From JAFGHJ01 sp964606065 (lineage in GTDB: Bacteria; Hydrothermota; UBA3072), in contig CAZSEX010000002.1 of the NCBI GenBank assembly GCA_964606065.1, forward strand, positions 62,001 to 126,000: a stretch of DNA of 64,000 nucleotides, given 5' to 3'. A model generated the notes under the pieces. It saw nothing but the letters and a program-made list of their open reading frames with translations. It ran no database searches and was not told the origin of the DNA. Below, in pieces: positions 1 to 8,841 of this stretch. The position numbers and the translations under genes were made by a program. Numbering within the stretch: the stretch's first letter is position 1; each line of letters starts with the position of its first letter.

Positions 1-1174
1 TGTGTACTTTTTGCTCTGCTCTCATATCATGAACGGCGTGAAAAGCTTTCGTCATATGTTCATCCAATTCATTGTAAACTTTCTCCTTAGACCAGTAATA
101 ACCGGTTTCGTTTTGGACCCATTCAAAGTAAGAAACAGTAACACCGCCGGCATTAGCAAGAAAATCCGGAATCACATAACAACCATTATTATGAAGAATA
201 TGGTCTGCTTCCGGAGTAGTGGGACCATTTGCAAGCTCCACGATTATTTTTGCTTTAATCTTACCTGCATTTTTTTCGGTTATAACATTTTCCAGTGCCG
301 CAGGGATCAGCACATCTACATCAAGCCCTAACAATTCTTTGTTACTTATCTTATCTCCTTCTAATTCAACAACAGAGCCTTTCTTTAATTTAGTATTTAT
401 TGATTTTTTTGCTTTTAAGCCATTTTTATTGAGTAAACCACCTTTTGAATCGGATATAGCTATTACTTTAGAACCGAACATTTCCTCAACCAGAGAATGA
501 GCAAATTGCCCCGCATTACCATATCCCTGAATAGCTACTGTCGCTTTAGAAAGATCTACATCGTTTATATATGCGGCCTCTCTCAAAACATACATACCCC
601 CCTTAGCGGTAGCGTCTCCCCTGCCAAGCGAACCCCCGACATTCAAAGGTTTGCCGGTTATAACCCCAAAAGTGTTATAACCGGTTATCTTAGAGTATTC
701 GTCCATCATCCAGGCCATTATCTGCGGCGTGGTGTAAACATCCGGAGCCGGAATATCTTTCTTCGGACCGATAAATCCACCGAGAGATCTGATATAACCT
801 CTGGCGAGTCGTTCTTTTTCACCATCTGACATTTGTTTTGGGTTACAAATAATTCCCCCTTTAGCACCACCGTAAGGTACGTCAACCACAGAAGTTTTCC
901 ATGTCATCCACGCCGCCAGAGCCCTGACAGTATCTATTGTTTCTTCTGGATGCCACCTTATTCCACCCTTTGTGGGTCCACGCGAATCATTGTAATGAAC
1001 CCTGAATCCCTGAAACACTTTAGTCGTACCATCATCCATCTTAACCGGTATAGTTACATGCAATTCACGCATGGGCCATCTCAATATCTCGTGCGTACCA
1101 GAATCAAGATTGAGAAGTCCCGCAGCTTCGTCCAACTGAGCCTGAGCGATTTTAAAAGGATTTAACTCTTCCAT
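1..1174 (-). CDS. gdhA: Glu/Leu/Phe/Val-type glutamate dehydrogenase, 3' end cut by window edge
   Basis: Reverse-strand reading from ATG 1174 stays open to base 1 (391 codons); family members run about 415-425 residues, so only the extreme C-terminus is missing. It interconverts glutamate and 2-oxoglutarate plus ammonia in the cytoplasm. Visible marks are the substrate-binding K-G-G-I-R around residues 69-73, the catalytic-lysine motif PYGGAKGG at 101-108 and the Rossmann motif GYGNAG at 217-222, followed by an acidic turn (SDSKG) that suggests NAD preference. A strong AGGAGG lies just upstream of the ATG, and a TTGACA-N16-TATATT promoter lies about 70 nt upstream. It is divergent from the glycan gene group to its right. 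Confidence 0.95.
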   Translation of the reverse strand, partial: MEELNPFKIAQAQLDEAAGLLNLDSGTHEILRWPMRELHVTIPVKMDDGTTKVFQGFRVHYNDSRGPTKGGIRWHPEETIDTVRALAAWMTWKTSVVDVPYGGAKGGIICNPKQMSDGEKERLARGYIRSLGGFIGPKKDIPAPDVYTTPQIMAWMMDEYSKITGYNTFGVITGKPLNVGGSLGRGDATAKGGMYVLREAAYINDVDLSKATVAIQGYGNAGQFAHSLVEEMFGSKVIAISDSKGGLLNKNGLKAKKSINTKLKKGSVVELEGDKISNKELLGLDVDVLIPAALENVITEKNAGKIKAKIIVELANGPTTPEADHILHNNGCYVIPDFLANAGGVTVSYFEWVQNETGYYWSKEKVYNELDEHMTKAFHAVHDMRAEQKVH

Positions 1175-1241
1175 TTAATCAACCTCCTCTGCAATTTAAA
1201 TTATTACCTGTTCTCGATTCAAAAGCCTACAATCAGAATTG

Positions 1242-1269
1242 AATATATGCAAGTTAGAATCATTGTCAA
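1242..1269 (-). promoter_or_regulatory. Promoter of gdhA
   Basis: On the minus strand, -35 TTGACA (1269-1264), a 16-nt spacer, then -10 TATATT (1247-1242). The predicted start lies near 1235, giving a leader of about 60 nt with a good Shine-Dalgarno. A perfect 10-bp inverted repeat (AATAATTCAT and its complement, 1274-1283 and 1289-1298) sits just upstream of the -35 and could be an operator, an activator site or an AT-rich UP element. Confidence 0.6.
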
Positions 1270-1326
1270 GGGTAATAATTCATTGTTTATGAATTATTAT
1301 TCAATTTTTATCGAATAAAGAAAAAT

Positions 1327-1402
1327 AGCCGCCAAGTCACAAAGACATTAAGATTACAACAAATTTCTATGTTTTTTTCTCTGTACTCACTGCGGTGAAA
1401 AA
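1327..1402. repeat. Degenerate CACAAAG-type intergenic repeat
   Basis: Phrases such as GTCACAAAGAC and, in the opposite orientation, CTCACTGCGGTG belong to a dispersed non-coding family seen in most larger intergenic gaps of this window. The rest of 1175-1458 holds the gdhA promoter and the DUF2905 promoter. I see no gene in it. Confidence 0.5.
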
Positions 1403-1425
1403 TTGGGTGGCGCGGAACATTACCA

Positions 1426-1453
1426 TTGACAACTTCGTCTTCAACTATATACT
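1426..1453 (+). promoter_or_regulatory. Promoter abutting the DUF2905 start (leaderless geometry)
   Basis: TTGACA (1426-1431), 16-nt spacer, TATACT (1448-1453), then 5 nt and the ATG at 1459. Transcription would begin at or next to the start codon, and no Shine-Dalgarno precedes that ATG, so the first message of this glycan gene group is predicted to be leaderless. Confidence 0.55.
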
Positions 1454-1458
1454 TTATT

Positions 1459-1674
1459 ATGAAAATCGAAACACCTTTATTGATAACCGGTTGCATTCTT
1501 ATCTGTATAGGGATATTAATCATTTTGTACGCTAAAATCCCCTTTTTTTCCCGATTGCCCGGAAACATAACAATAGAGAGGAAAAATTTCGCTATACACT
1601 TCCCACTGGGTTTATGTCTTTTAGTTTCAATAATCTTATCTCTGATATTTAATTTTATTTTCAACAAAAAATAG
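1459..1674 (+). CDS. DUF2905 family small membrane protein
   Basis: A 71-residue protein made of two hydrophobic helices (about residues 6-24 and 46-66) flanking a short loop with RLPGNITIERKNF, which matches the conserved RLPGD-I-xR-N-F core of the DUF2905 family. Function is unknown; an inner-membrane location is expected. I chose ATG 1459 because the family begins right at the first helix and because a promoter -10 ends at 1453. The stop codon overlaps the AGGAG Shine-Dalgarno of the next gene, so the two are probably co-transcribed. Confidence 0.75.
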   Translation: MKIETPLLITGCILICIGILIILYAKIPFFSRLPGNITIERKNFAIHFPLGLCLLVSIILSLIFNFIFNKK

Positions 1675-1682
1675 GAGCAAAT

Positions 1683-2423
1683 TTGAAAGCGGATTCTCTT
1701 GTAATTATACCCACGTATAACGAAAATGACAATATAAAATCCATAATAAAAGCAGTTTTGCTTCAGGGAACGGAATTTGAAGTTTTAGTCGTGGACGATA
1801 ATTCTCCTGACGGCACTTCAACCACAGTTAAGAAAATCCAACAAAACAAATTGGACAAAAAAAGCGGTAGAATTCACTTGATTGAAAGAGAAAAGAAAAT
1901 GGGATTGGGAAGTGCTTATATCGAGGGATTCAAGTGGGCACTTGACAGCTATTATGATTTTGTCTTTGAAATGGATGCCGATTTCTCACATGACCCTTCC
2001 ACTCTGACGATATTAAGGAAAACGCTAATCGAAGAGAACGCCGACCTTGTACTCGGTTCTCGTTACAAAAATGGTGTAAACGTAATAAACTGGCCAATGT
2101 CGAGACTTATCCTCAGTTATTTCGCAAACCTTTTTGCTAAAACTGTAACCGGCGTTCCTCTCTCGGACCTGACGAGCGGATTTAAAGGAATCAGAAAAAC
2201 TGTCCTCGAAAATTTTGATTTCAATAAAATAGACGCGGAGGGATATGGCTTTCAAATAGAAATTCATTTTTATACTTATTGGAAAGGTTTTAAAATCAGA
2301 GAAATACCTATAGTCTTTACAGAACGCAGAAGCGGAGATTCTAAGATGTCAAAGAAAATTATATGGGAAGCTTTTTGGCTGGTCTGGAAACTCGGTTTAT
2401 GTCGTCTAACAAAAAAGATATAA
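1683..2423 (+). CDS. Polyprenol-phosphate mannosyltransferase-like GT2 (DPM1 type)
   Basis: A 246-residue family 2 glycosyltransferase resembling dolichol/polyprenol-phosphate mannose synthase, which moves a sugar from a nucleotide donor to a lipid phosphate on the cytoplasmic face. Visible motifs are IIPTYNE at the N-terminus, VVDDNSPDGT (36-45), the metal-binding DAD (98-100) and the DLTSGFKG region. There is no C-terminal membrane domain, as in the short catalytic-only members. The start is TTG at 1683, fixed by AGGAG at 1673-1677 with 5-nt spacing. Its end overlaps the next glycosyltransferase by 25 nt. Confidence 0.85.
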   Translation: MKADSLVIIPTYNENDNIKSIIKAVLLQGTEFEVLVVDDNSPDGTSTTVKKIQQNKLDKKSGRIHLIEREKKMGLGSAYIEGFKWALDSYYDFVFEMDADFSHDPSTLTILRKTLIEENADLVLGSRYKNGVNVINWPMSRLILSYFANLFAKTVTGVPLSDLTSGFKGIRKTVLENFDFNKIDAEGYGFQIEIHFYTYWKGFKIREIPIVFTERRSGDSKMSKKIIWEAFWLVWKLGLCRLTKKI

Positions 2424-3286
2424 CTCTGACAGTAGGTATAGTGAACTACAATACAAAAATACATTTAAAAAAATGTATAGCTTCTATATCAAAAAATCCA
2501 CCGAAATGCAGTTATGAGATTATCGTTGTGGATAATGCTTCAAAAGACGGAAGTAAAAAATTTTTAAAAAAAATCCAACGAGAAAACATTAAAGTTATTC
2601 TTAATAAGAAAAATATAGGCTTCGGAGCGGCCTGCAATCAGATAGCTTCAGCACAAAAATCTTCCTATATTTTATTTTTAAATCCAGACGTAGAAGTCGA
2701 AAAAGACGGAATAGACAAACTTTTAAATTCTCTAAAAGGAAACAAAAAAGTAGGTGTAATTACCGGAAAGTTGCTTTTTCCTGACGGTTCTCTCCAATTT
2801 TCTTGCAGAAAATCCCCAACAATTTTAAGAGTGCTTTTTGGAAGGGAATCTGTTCTTAGAAAAATTTTCCCCAATAATATTATCTCAAGAGAATTCTTGA
2901 TGACAGATTTTGATTACAATAAAATACAATTTCCGGATTTTATAAGAGGAGCTGTAATGCTTTTCAAAATGGATGTTTTCAAAAAAATCGGTGGATTCGA
3001 CGAAAAATTTTTTTTATTTTTCGAAGATGCAGATATCTGCCAGAGACTTAAAAAAATGAATTATAAAATAATCTATTTACCAGAAGCTATTTTTTATCAC
3101 AGCCTGGGGGAAAGTACAAAAAAACAAAAAATAAGAACCAAAATTACTATTAATATATCTATGTTTTATTTTATCAGAAAAAATATGAATTATAATTTCC
3201 TATTGCTTTCCTTACTTTTTACTGCTTTAATGATAAGGCTTGTTTTTGTTACTATTGTTTTAACTATAAAGGAAATGCAAAAATGA
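2399..3286 (+). CDS. Glycosyltransferase family 2, rhamnosyltransferase (WbbL) type
   Basis: About 295 residues. The GT-A fold is shown by VGIVNYN near the N-terminus, VVDNASKDGS (43-52), NPDVEV (95-100, the DxD-like site) and a GGFDEKFFLFFEDADIC segment typical of rhamnosyl/O-antigen chain transferases. A hydrophobic stretch at the C-terminus could anchor it to the membrane. ATG 2399 was chosen because homologues begin close to the VGIVNYN strand; an upstream ATG at 2363 adds 12 residues lying deep in the previous gene. The gene overlaps the next by 4 nt (ATGA). Likely substrate is a lipid-linked surface glycan; the exact sugar cannot be read. Confidence 0.85.
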   Translation: MSSNKKDITLTVGIVNYNTKIHLKKCIASISKNPPKCSYEIIVVDNASKDGSKKFLKKIQRENIKVILNKKNIGFGAACNQIASAQKSSYILFLNPDVEVEKDGIDKLLNSLKGNKKVGVITGKLLFPDGSLQFSCRKSPTILRVLFGRESVLRKIFPNNIISREFLMTDFDYNKIQFPDFIRGAVMLFKMDVFKKIGGFDEKFFLFFEDADICQRLKKMNYKIIYLPEAIFYHSLGESTKKQKIRTKITINISMFYFIRKNMNYNFLLLSLLFTALMIRLVFVTIVLTIKEMQK

Positions 3287-4623
3287 TCCAGGAAAAAAAA
3301 CATTTTCTAAGATTTACGATAACCTTACTCGATATTATAATTCTAATATCTACTTACTGGCTTGCAGTAGTTATAAGAGCGGCAACAGCTTCCTTCTCTA
3401 ATGAAGTTATAGAATGGTATTTTTCCTATTATTTAAAAATATTCCCGATTTTTTTAGTCACATTTTGTCCTGTTATTTTTATAAATAATTTAACCTTAAA
3501 GAGATTTCCGTTAGACAAATATAATTTTTATTTAAAGACTATCACTTCGTTTTTTGCTGCAATCGGTATTTCAATAGGAATTCTTTATTATTTTAAGTTA
3601 TTCAATCAGAGTCGAATAGCCCTACTTATTTTCGGTCTCCTTTCGGTAATTCTTTTAATACTGAATAGAGAGCGAGTTTCAAAAAGTAAGGAAAATTCAA
3701 TAAATACAATCGTTCTCGGAAATGAAAAAGACGCAAAAGAAATTGAAAATCTTTTTTCTCTTCATGATTTTTTTGGAATAAGAATCGTAAAAGTCATAAA
3801 CAAAATCCCGCCAAACCTGATAGAAATCTTAAAGCAAGAACCGGTAGAGTGGATTATCATTACAGAAAAAAAGTACAAAAAGTTTCTCAAAAAAATCGAA
3901 AATCTTGGTCTCACGGTCTCATTTTACCTGACAGAGGTTTTTGGAAAGATACCGAGTTTTGTTTCTCTGGAAGGTTCTTTGACTTCACCAATAATAACTT
4001 TCCATCCCACACCTCCACATTACACCCAGTTTTTCATTAAGTATACCCTGGATCGTATAATTGCCTTAATCTCAATATTACTTTTATTTCCGGTATTTAT
4101 TTCGATCTCGGTAATAATAAAATTAACGTCGAAAGGACCTGTATTATACAAACAGCAAAGAGTTGGTTTAAAGGGGAAACTTTTCTGTATGTATAAATTC
4201 AGAACCATGTTTGAAAATGCCGATGAAATAAAAGAAAAACTCCTTGCTCTTAATGAAATGGATAAAGTGGTATTTAAAATTAAAAACGATCCAAGGATAA
4301 CAAAAGCCGGAAAAATACTCAGACGCTTAAGTCTCGATGAATTACCTCAGTTGTTTAACGTTCTAAAAGGGGATATTTCTCTTGTCGGTCCCAGACCTCC
4401 TCTGTTTAGCGAAGTAACGCAATATCAAGACTGGCAAAGAAAAAGGCTTGCCATAAAACCGGGATTAACCTGTCTCTGGCTAATTAGAGGACGTTCCGAT
4501 CTTTCTTTCGAGGAGTGGATTCGATTAGATTTAGAATACATAGATAACTGGTCACTAACTCTCGATTTTTTTATTCTTTTAAAAACAATCCCTATTATTA
4601 TTTCGGGAAGAGGTGCTTATTGA
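3283..4623 (+). CDS. Polyprenyl-phosphate sugar-1-phosphate transferase (WbaP/exosortase-type glycosyltransferase)
   Basis: A 446-residue membrane enzyme that starts surface polysaccharide synthesis by loading a sugar-1-phosphate onto undecaprenyl phosphate. Four N-terminal membrane helices (residues 1-130) and a central nucleotide-binding-like domain precede the bacterial sugar transferase domain (about 250-440), which has a re-entrant helix, MYKFRTM, LSLDELPQLFNVLKGDISLVGPRPP and the final GLTCLW region. It overlaps its upstream neighbour by ATGA and its downstream neighbour by TTGA. With the two GT2 enzymes before it, it forms a small glycan assembly unit. Confidence 0.9.
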   Translation: MIQEKKHFLRFTITLLDIIILISTYWLAVVIRAATASFSNEVIEWYFSYYLKIFPIFLVTFCPVIFINNLTLKRFPLDKYNFYLKTITSFFAAIGISIGILYYFKLFNQSRIALLIFGLLSVILLILNRERVSKSKENSINTIVLGNEKDAKEIENLFSLHDFFGIRIVKVINKIPPNLIEILKQEPVEWIIITEKKYKKFLKKIENLGLTVSFYLTEVFGKIPSFVSLEGSLTSPIITFHPTPPHYTQFFIKYTLDRIIALISILLLFPVFISISVIIKLTSKGPVLYKQQRVGLKGKLFCMYKFRTMFENADEIKEKLLALNEMDKVVFKIKNDPRITKAGKILRRLSLDELPQLFNVLKGDISLVGPRPPLFSEVTQYQDWQRKRLAIKPGLTCLWLIRGRSDLSFEEWIRLDLEYIDNWSLTLDFFILLKTIPIIISGRGAY

Positions 4624-6683
4624 AATTTTTAATTTTATTATTAGCCTTCAATTCAACAGAAAAAGAAAAGTTAAATAAACTCAGAAATTTTTACCAGCTT
4701 CCGCTTCTAATAGAACCCGCTTTCGTGGGAAAAGGAGAAGCTTATTTAAATCTATCGGTCATCGATATAAAACTGAACGAATTAGAAAGAGCTCTGGATG
4801 AAGCTAAAAAAGCCGCATATTACGGAAGAAAAACTGAAGCAACTTACCTCGAAGGAGTTATCAGCTATTATCAAGGCGACCTTGATAAAGCCGCTTCAAA
4901 GTTTAAGGAACTGAGTAAATGGCAATATGTCTTTTTTTTAAAAAATCTTTACAGCTTTTCCAAAGGAAAAGAACTAACAACTGAAATTTTCTCCGAATTA
5001 CCTGATTCTCTTATTTTTTACTTCCTTTTTCATGAAAGGGATACCTCTCAGATATTAAATTGGATAGAAAACTTAAACCTACCCCTATGGCAAAACTTTC
5101 TCGGAAGAGGTTACATGAGTTATAAAAGAAACACATACAGAAGAGCATTGAATTATTTTGAAGAATCATACAAAATAAACCCTACAAAATATACCGGTGT
5201 TTATATAATATCAAGCCTATTTCAACTTTCTGAATATGACAGTCTTTTATCTTTTATAGAACTTAACCCTATAAACACTCCTCTCACAAACTATCTCAGG
5301 GGTGAAGTTTTTTATAAAAAAGGTGAAATAGAAAAGGCTATGAGAATTTTTTTATCTGATACTAATTCTGAATTTAAAAAAAACGCGACATTTGGAGCCG
5401 GTTGGTGCGCCTATAGCCAGGGGAAATATTCGGAAAGCTCTGAATTGTTTGAAAATTTCCTTAAAATTTGCCAAGAAAAAGAATTAGAACATTATGCTCT
5501 TTATAGGCTCGCCAGAGCCTTACTAAAGCAGGGAAAAGTTGAAAGTCTGGAATATTTTGAAAGGATTGTAAAAGAATTTCCGGACTCCCCCCTAAAAGAT
5601 GATGCGTATCTTCTTTTAGGTAAAATCAACTTTTTACTTAATAAGTATGATGAAGCGATTAAATGGTTGAATTCTCTTATAAAAGAATTTCCATCTTCTC
5701 GCTGGTCGGCGAACGCTTACAAATACCTTGGCGAAATTTTTGCGAGTAACGGTAACTATGATACGGCTATTGATTATTATAAAAAAATTTTATTGCTCAA
5801 TTGGGTTTCTACCGATTTACTCGACGAAGCCAGATACAATATCGAAGAGATTAAATGGAAAAAAGGCGAATATTCTACAAGAACAAATATGTACAAAGCT
5901 TTCACCAGTAAATACCCTAACAGTTTAAAAACACCTTTCTTACTTCTACAGATAGGAGAATATTATGAAGCTGCGAGAAGATATGATTTAGCCATTCAAT
6001 TCAACAATAAGGTCTTAAGAGAATATAAAGAATCGGAAGAAGCGAATGAAGCTTTATTAAATCTTGTACGATTTTATCAAGAAATAGGTGACAGAAATAA
6101 AGCAATTAAGCTCCTCAAGGAAGGACTGAACAATAGGCCTGAGTTAAGTAATAACATCAATCTGAAATTGGGTGAAATTTATCATGAAAAAGGCGAACCA
6201 AATAAATCCATCATGCACTACAATAAAGTTAATTCGGACAATCTGAAACCTTATACTTTATATCAAATCGGTATTATTTATCAGGAACTTGGTCTATTTA
6301 AAGAGGCAAGAATTCCCCTTAATGATATCATAGAAAATTTCAACGATTCTGAATACTCAGATAAAGCTTATCTCCTTTTAGCAAAAACTTATTTACATGA
6401 AGGTTCTTTAAAAAAAGCTATTGAAATTATAAACGAAGGTTTAAACAAATTAAATGAAAAAGAGACTGCATCTTTACTACATTTTAAAGCCGGAATCTAT
6501 TGCGAATTTAAAGACGAAGAAGCTTTCGATTTATATCAAAAAAGCGCGAATTTAACTTTTGATAATAAAGAAAAAATAAAAGTTTTAGAAGATGGAAGAA
6601 AATGCGCGATCAGGCTTAACAAATACGATACAGCCGAATCTTTTGAAAATTTACTAAATGAACTTAAATCCGCAAAAGAGTAA
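4620..6683 (+). CDS. Large periplasmic TPR-repeat protein
   Basis: 687 residues, nearly all tetratricopeptide repeats, with recognisable units such as GRGYMSYKRNTYRRALNYFE and LGEIFASNGNYDTAIDYYKK and about 15 helical pairs. A short hydrophobic N-terminus (FLILLLAF) suggests export without a clear lipobox. The start is TTG 4620, overlapping the upstream stop as TTGA, which implies translational coupling to the sugar transferase. It resembles YbgF/BamD-type scaffold proteins and may organise glycan or envelope machinery. No catalytic domain is visible. It converges on purC with a 26-nt gap and no terminator hairpin. Confidence 0.85.
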   Translation: MKFLILLLAFNSTEKEKLNKLRNFYQLPLLIEPAFVGKGEAYLNLSVIDIKLNELERALDEAKKAAYYGRKTEATYLEGVISYYQGDLDKAASKFKELSKWQYVFFLKNLYSFSKGKELTTEIFSELPDSLIFYFLFHERDTSQILNWIENLNLPLWQNFLGRGYMSYKRNTYRRALNYFEESYKINPTKYTGVYIISSLFQLSEYDSLLSFIELNPINTPLTNYLRGEVFYKKGEIEKAMRIFLSDTNSEFKKNATFGAGWCAYSQGKYSESSELFENFLKICQEKELEHYALYRLARALLKQGKVESLEYFERIVKEFPDSPLKDDAYLLLGKINFLLNKYDEAIKWLNSLIKEFPSSRWSANAYKYLGEIFASNGNYDTAIDYYKKILLLNWVSTDLLDEARYNIEEIKWKKGEYSTRTNMYKAFTSKYPNSLKTPFLLLQIGEYYEAARRYDLAIQFNNKVLREYKESEEANEALLNLVRFYQEIGDRNKAIKLLKEGLNNRPELSNNINLKLGEIYHEKGEPNKSIMHYNKVNSDNLKPYTLYQIGIIYQELGLFKEARIPLNDIIENFNDSEYSDKAYLLLAKTYLHEGSLKKAIEIINEGLNKLNEKETASLLHFKAGIYCEFKDEEAFDLYQKSANLTFDNKEKIKVLEDGRKCAIRLNKYDTAESFENLLNELKSAKE

Positions 6684-6709
6684 AAAGAAAATAGCCATGA
6701 TTAAATTTT

Positions 6710-7717
6710 TTACTTAACAAGACTCGATAATTTTTTAACAATTTTATCCAGTGAAGGCACACCGAAGAATTGTTTACCTGAAATCAAGTTTGCAACTGAC
6801 TGATACATTTCCGAAACGGCATTTTTTAATTCTACGGGCAGAGGTTCGGGTTGAGTTTTAACGAAATTCTTCCAATTTTTTTCGTTTTTTTCTTTTGCTT
6901 TTTTAACTTCATTATACCATTGAGATTTTCTGTAATACTTACGTAATATTTCTTTACTTAAAGCAATTCCATCAAAAAGAAAACGGCACTCGTCCAGAGT
7001 GCCAAGGGCATCAACAACAATGATAAATCCTCTATCATCGATTGCAAACTCCAGCTTGCCGTCCTGGTTTACTATACCGGCTTTTTTTGTCTCTTCAGTT
7101 ATAATATCATTAGTGATAGAAAGTAAGCTTTTTATTTCCTCAATCTGGTCAGCATCAAGACACGCGTATTGTTTCGCCTGATCCCATGTTATGTATCTAT
7201 CTGTCTCTTCCAATTTCGTAGAAACGTCTAAAATCGGTTTCTTTAAGGGAACATCAGGAATAATTTTATATTCGTATTGAATCTCTCCTTCGTTGTATCT
7301 TTCCCAAAAAGACGAACCTTCGGGCACAGAATTTCTGTAAATGCACTCCACAGGAAGAAGAAAATTCCGGACTACTTTTTTATACACGGAGTAATCGTAT
7401 ACGTTATTTTTCCTTACAGGTTGTAAAACACGAACAAGTTTGACTTTAATTGTATTAAAAGGCTTATCGACTTTACTAAAGTCTATTGTTTTTCCTTCGA
7501 CAACAGCCCCAAGGTAATGATTAGGAATACCTCTTCTTTTTAAAATTTCAAAGAAATGAGAAGTAATTATAGCCAGAGAAGCTCCCTTTTTAGTGATATG
7601 ATCCGGCATTTCACCCCAATCAAAAACAGAGTACCTGTCAGAAAACTCGAAAAACCCGACTCCAGATTTACTCTCCGTTGGTTCTTTAAAAACAGAAAGA
7701 TTTTTTACACTACCCAT
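6710..7717 (-). CDS. purC: Phosphoribosylaminoimidazole-succinocarboxamide synthase (SAICAR synthetase)
   Basis: 335 residues. It joins CAIR and aspartate using ATP in purine synthesis. The N-terminus KSGVGFFEFSDRYSVFDWGEMPD matches the nucleotide-binding start of PurC (S-D-R-x-S-V-F-D-W), followed by the conserved PVECIYRN (R-N) and a late DALGTLDECRF segment. It is longer than the roughly 240-residue E. coli enzyme and nearer the longer variants. It overlaps purE by 8 nt, so the enzyme making CAIR and the one consuming it are translationally coupled. Confidence 0.93.
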   Translation of the reverse strand: MGSVKNLSVFKEPTESKSGVGFFEFSDRYSVFDWGEMPDHITKKGASLAIITSHFFEILKRRGIPNHYLGAVVEGKTIDFSKVDKPFNTIKVKLVRVLQPVRKNNVYDYSVYKKVVRNFLLPVECIYRNSVPEGSSFWERYNEGEIQYEYKIIPDVPLKKPILDVSTKLEETDRYITWDQAKQYACLDADQIEEIKSLLSITNDIITEETKKAGIVNQDGKLEFAIDDRGFIIVVDALGTLDECRFLFDGIALSKEILRKYYRKSQWYNEVKKAKEKNEKNWKNFVKTQPEPLPVELKNAVSEMYQSVANLISGKQFFGVPSLDKIVKKLSSLVK

Positions 7718-8180
7718 TTATTTTTTTATCTTCCTCTTCGATCATTTGTTTGTAAGTTTCCTGATACATAGAAACCTTTTCTCGCAATTTTTTATTGCTA
7801 AGAGCAAGTATCTTGACGGCAGCGAGCGCCGCTTGTTCCGCTTCGAGCACCACGAGAGGAGCTACTCCACCGGGCATTCTGAGACTCGAAAAAATATCTA
7901 CTCCTCCAAATTTATCTGAATACGGAGGTGCGGCGATAACAGGTTTAGTGGTATTAGCATCCACAAAGCCACTTAAAGCATTGCTTCTTCCGGCAACCGT
8001 TATAAATACAACTTCCTCTTCCCTGTTTTCATCTATTATTTTTTTTACTTTTTCAGGGGTTTTATGCGCTGAAGCAATCCTTAATTCACATCGGACATCG
8101 AATTTTTTTGCTGTTTTTTCAATCTGTCTTACGAAATCCAGATCCTTAGCGGAACCCATAATAATTAAAATTTTTGCCAT
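7710..8180 (-). CDS. purE: AIR carboxylase, class II PurE
   Basis: 156 residues from ATG 8180. It carboxylates AIR. Motifs are MGSAKD at the N-terminus, SAHKTP, AGRSNALSGFVD, and PPYSDKFGGVDIFSSLRMP. SAHKT rather than SAHRTP, together with the S-S-L-R-M-P block, is the signature of class II PurE (animal PAICS and Treponema denticola type), which uses CO2 directly and needs no PurK. A GTG at 8201 would add seven residues but overlaps the GGAGGT Shine-Dalgarno inside the upstream gene, so ATG is preferred. No purK is present in the window. Confidence 0.93.
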   Translation of the reverse strand: MAKILIIMGSAKDLDFVRQIEKTAKKFDVRCELRIASAHKTPEKVKKIIDENREEEVVFITVAGRSNALSGFVDANTTKPVIAAPPYSDKFGGVDIFSSLRMPGGVAPLVVLEAEQAALAAVKILALSNKKLREKVSMYQETYKQMIEEEDKKING

Positions 8181-8184
8181 AATA

Positions 8185-8772
8185 TTATTTATTACCTCCA
8201 CCGGGTATTATAATTTTTGGCTTTTCTATTTCATCGATTTCCTTTTTCTTTGGTGTCAAAAGTCCAGATTTATTTTCTTCAAATTCTTTATATAAATCAT
8301 CTTTAATTTTAGGCTTTTCGATATTTTCTGTATTACTTTCTTCGATTTTTTTGGGTAAAAACTCATACAGAAATGACCAGACTTTACTGTTATCCGCAAG
8401 AGGTCTATCAAGGGCGCTCCGAATAAAAATTACAATAAAAAAAGCGTTCGCGTGCAAAGGGAAATCTTTATATAAAAGCTGCAGCACAAGAAGTGCCGCT
8501 CTGGATTTTGGTTCATTTTCATATTTAATTGCAAATCCTTTTAATTTTTCTTTAATTACTGAAAGCAAAACGGGAGTCATCGTTCTCTGAATACCTTCCT
8601 CCAGGAACTCTTTACTGTTTTTTATCTTACCTTCTGCGACTTCCTCTAAAAATATGTCTAATTTTTTTGTTTTGACCTTAACCTTACGAAATTCGTCTTC
8701 GTACGGTAGATTGAACATCAAAGCGGTCAACTGATGGAATTCTTTTTCTGTTATTTTTTGATTTTCTTTCAT
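8185..8772 (-). CDS. Unknown 195-residue protein heading the purE-purC operon
   Basis: I do not recognise this protein. It has an amphipathic helical N-terminal two thirds (for example KSRAALLVLQLLYKDFPLHANAFF), no signal peptide, and a charged low-complexity tail rich in K, E and P ending in IIIPGGGNK. The tail codons also carry the GGAGGT that serves purE. The regular helices recall small all-helical RNA- or protein-binding folds, but I cannot name a family. It lies first in the purine operon behind a consensus promoter whose -10 ends 6 nt before the ATG, with no Shine-Dalgarno. Confidence 0.7.
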   Translation of the reverse strand: MKENQKITEKEFHQLTALMFNLPYEDEFRKVKVKTKKLDIFLEEVAEGKIKNSKEFLEEGIQRTMTPVLLSVIKEKLKGFAIKYENEPKSRAALLVLQLLYKDFPLHANAFFIVIFIRSALDRPLADNSKVWSFLYEFLPKKIEESNTENIEKPKIKDDLYKEFEENKSGLLTPKKKEIDEIEKPKIIIPGGGNK

Positions 8773-8778
8773 ATTTTC

Positions 8779-8806
8779 ATTATAGAAAACAGACGCCTTT
8801 TGTCAA
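8779..8806 (-). promoter_or_regulatory. Consensus promoter of the purE-purC operon (leaderless geometry)
   Basis: Minus strand TTGACA (8806-8801), 16-nt spacer, TATAAT (8784-8779), then six bases and ATG 8772. Both hexamers are perfect, and the expected start point coincides with the A of the ATG. Confidence 0.7.
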
Positions 8807-8841
8807 GGAAAAAACATTATTTATTAACCTAACAAAATTCT

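Noticed and set aside
2..1165. Plus-strand open frames in the first 1.2 kb
   Set aside because: They lie opposite the clearly conserved glutamate dehydrogenase.
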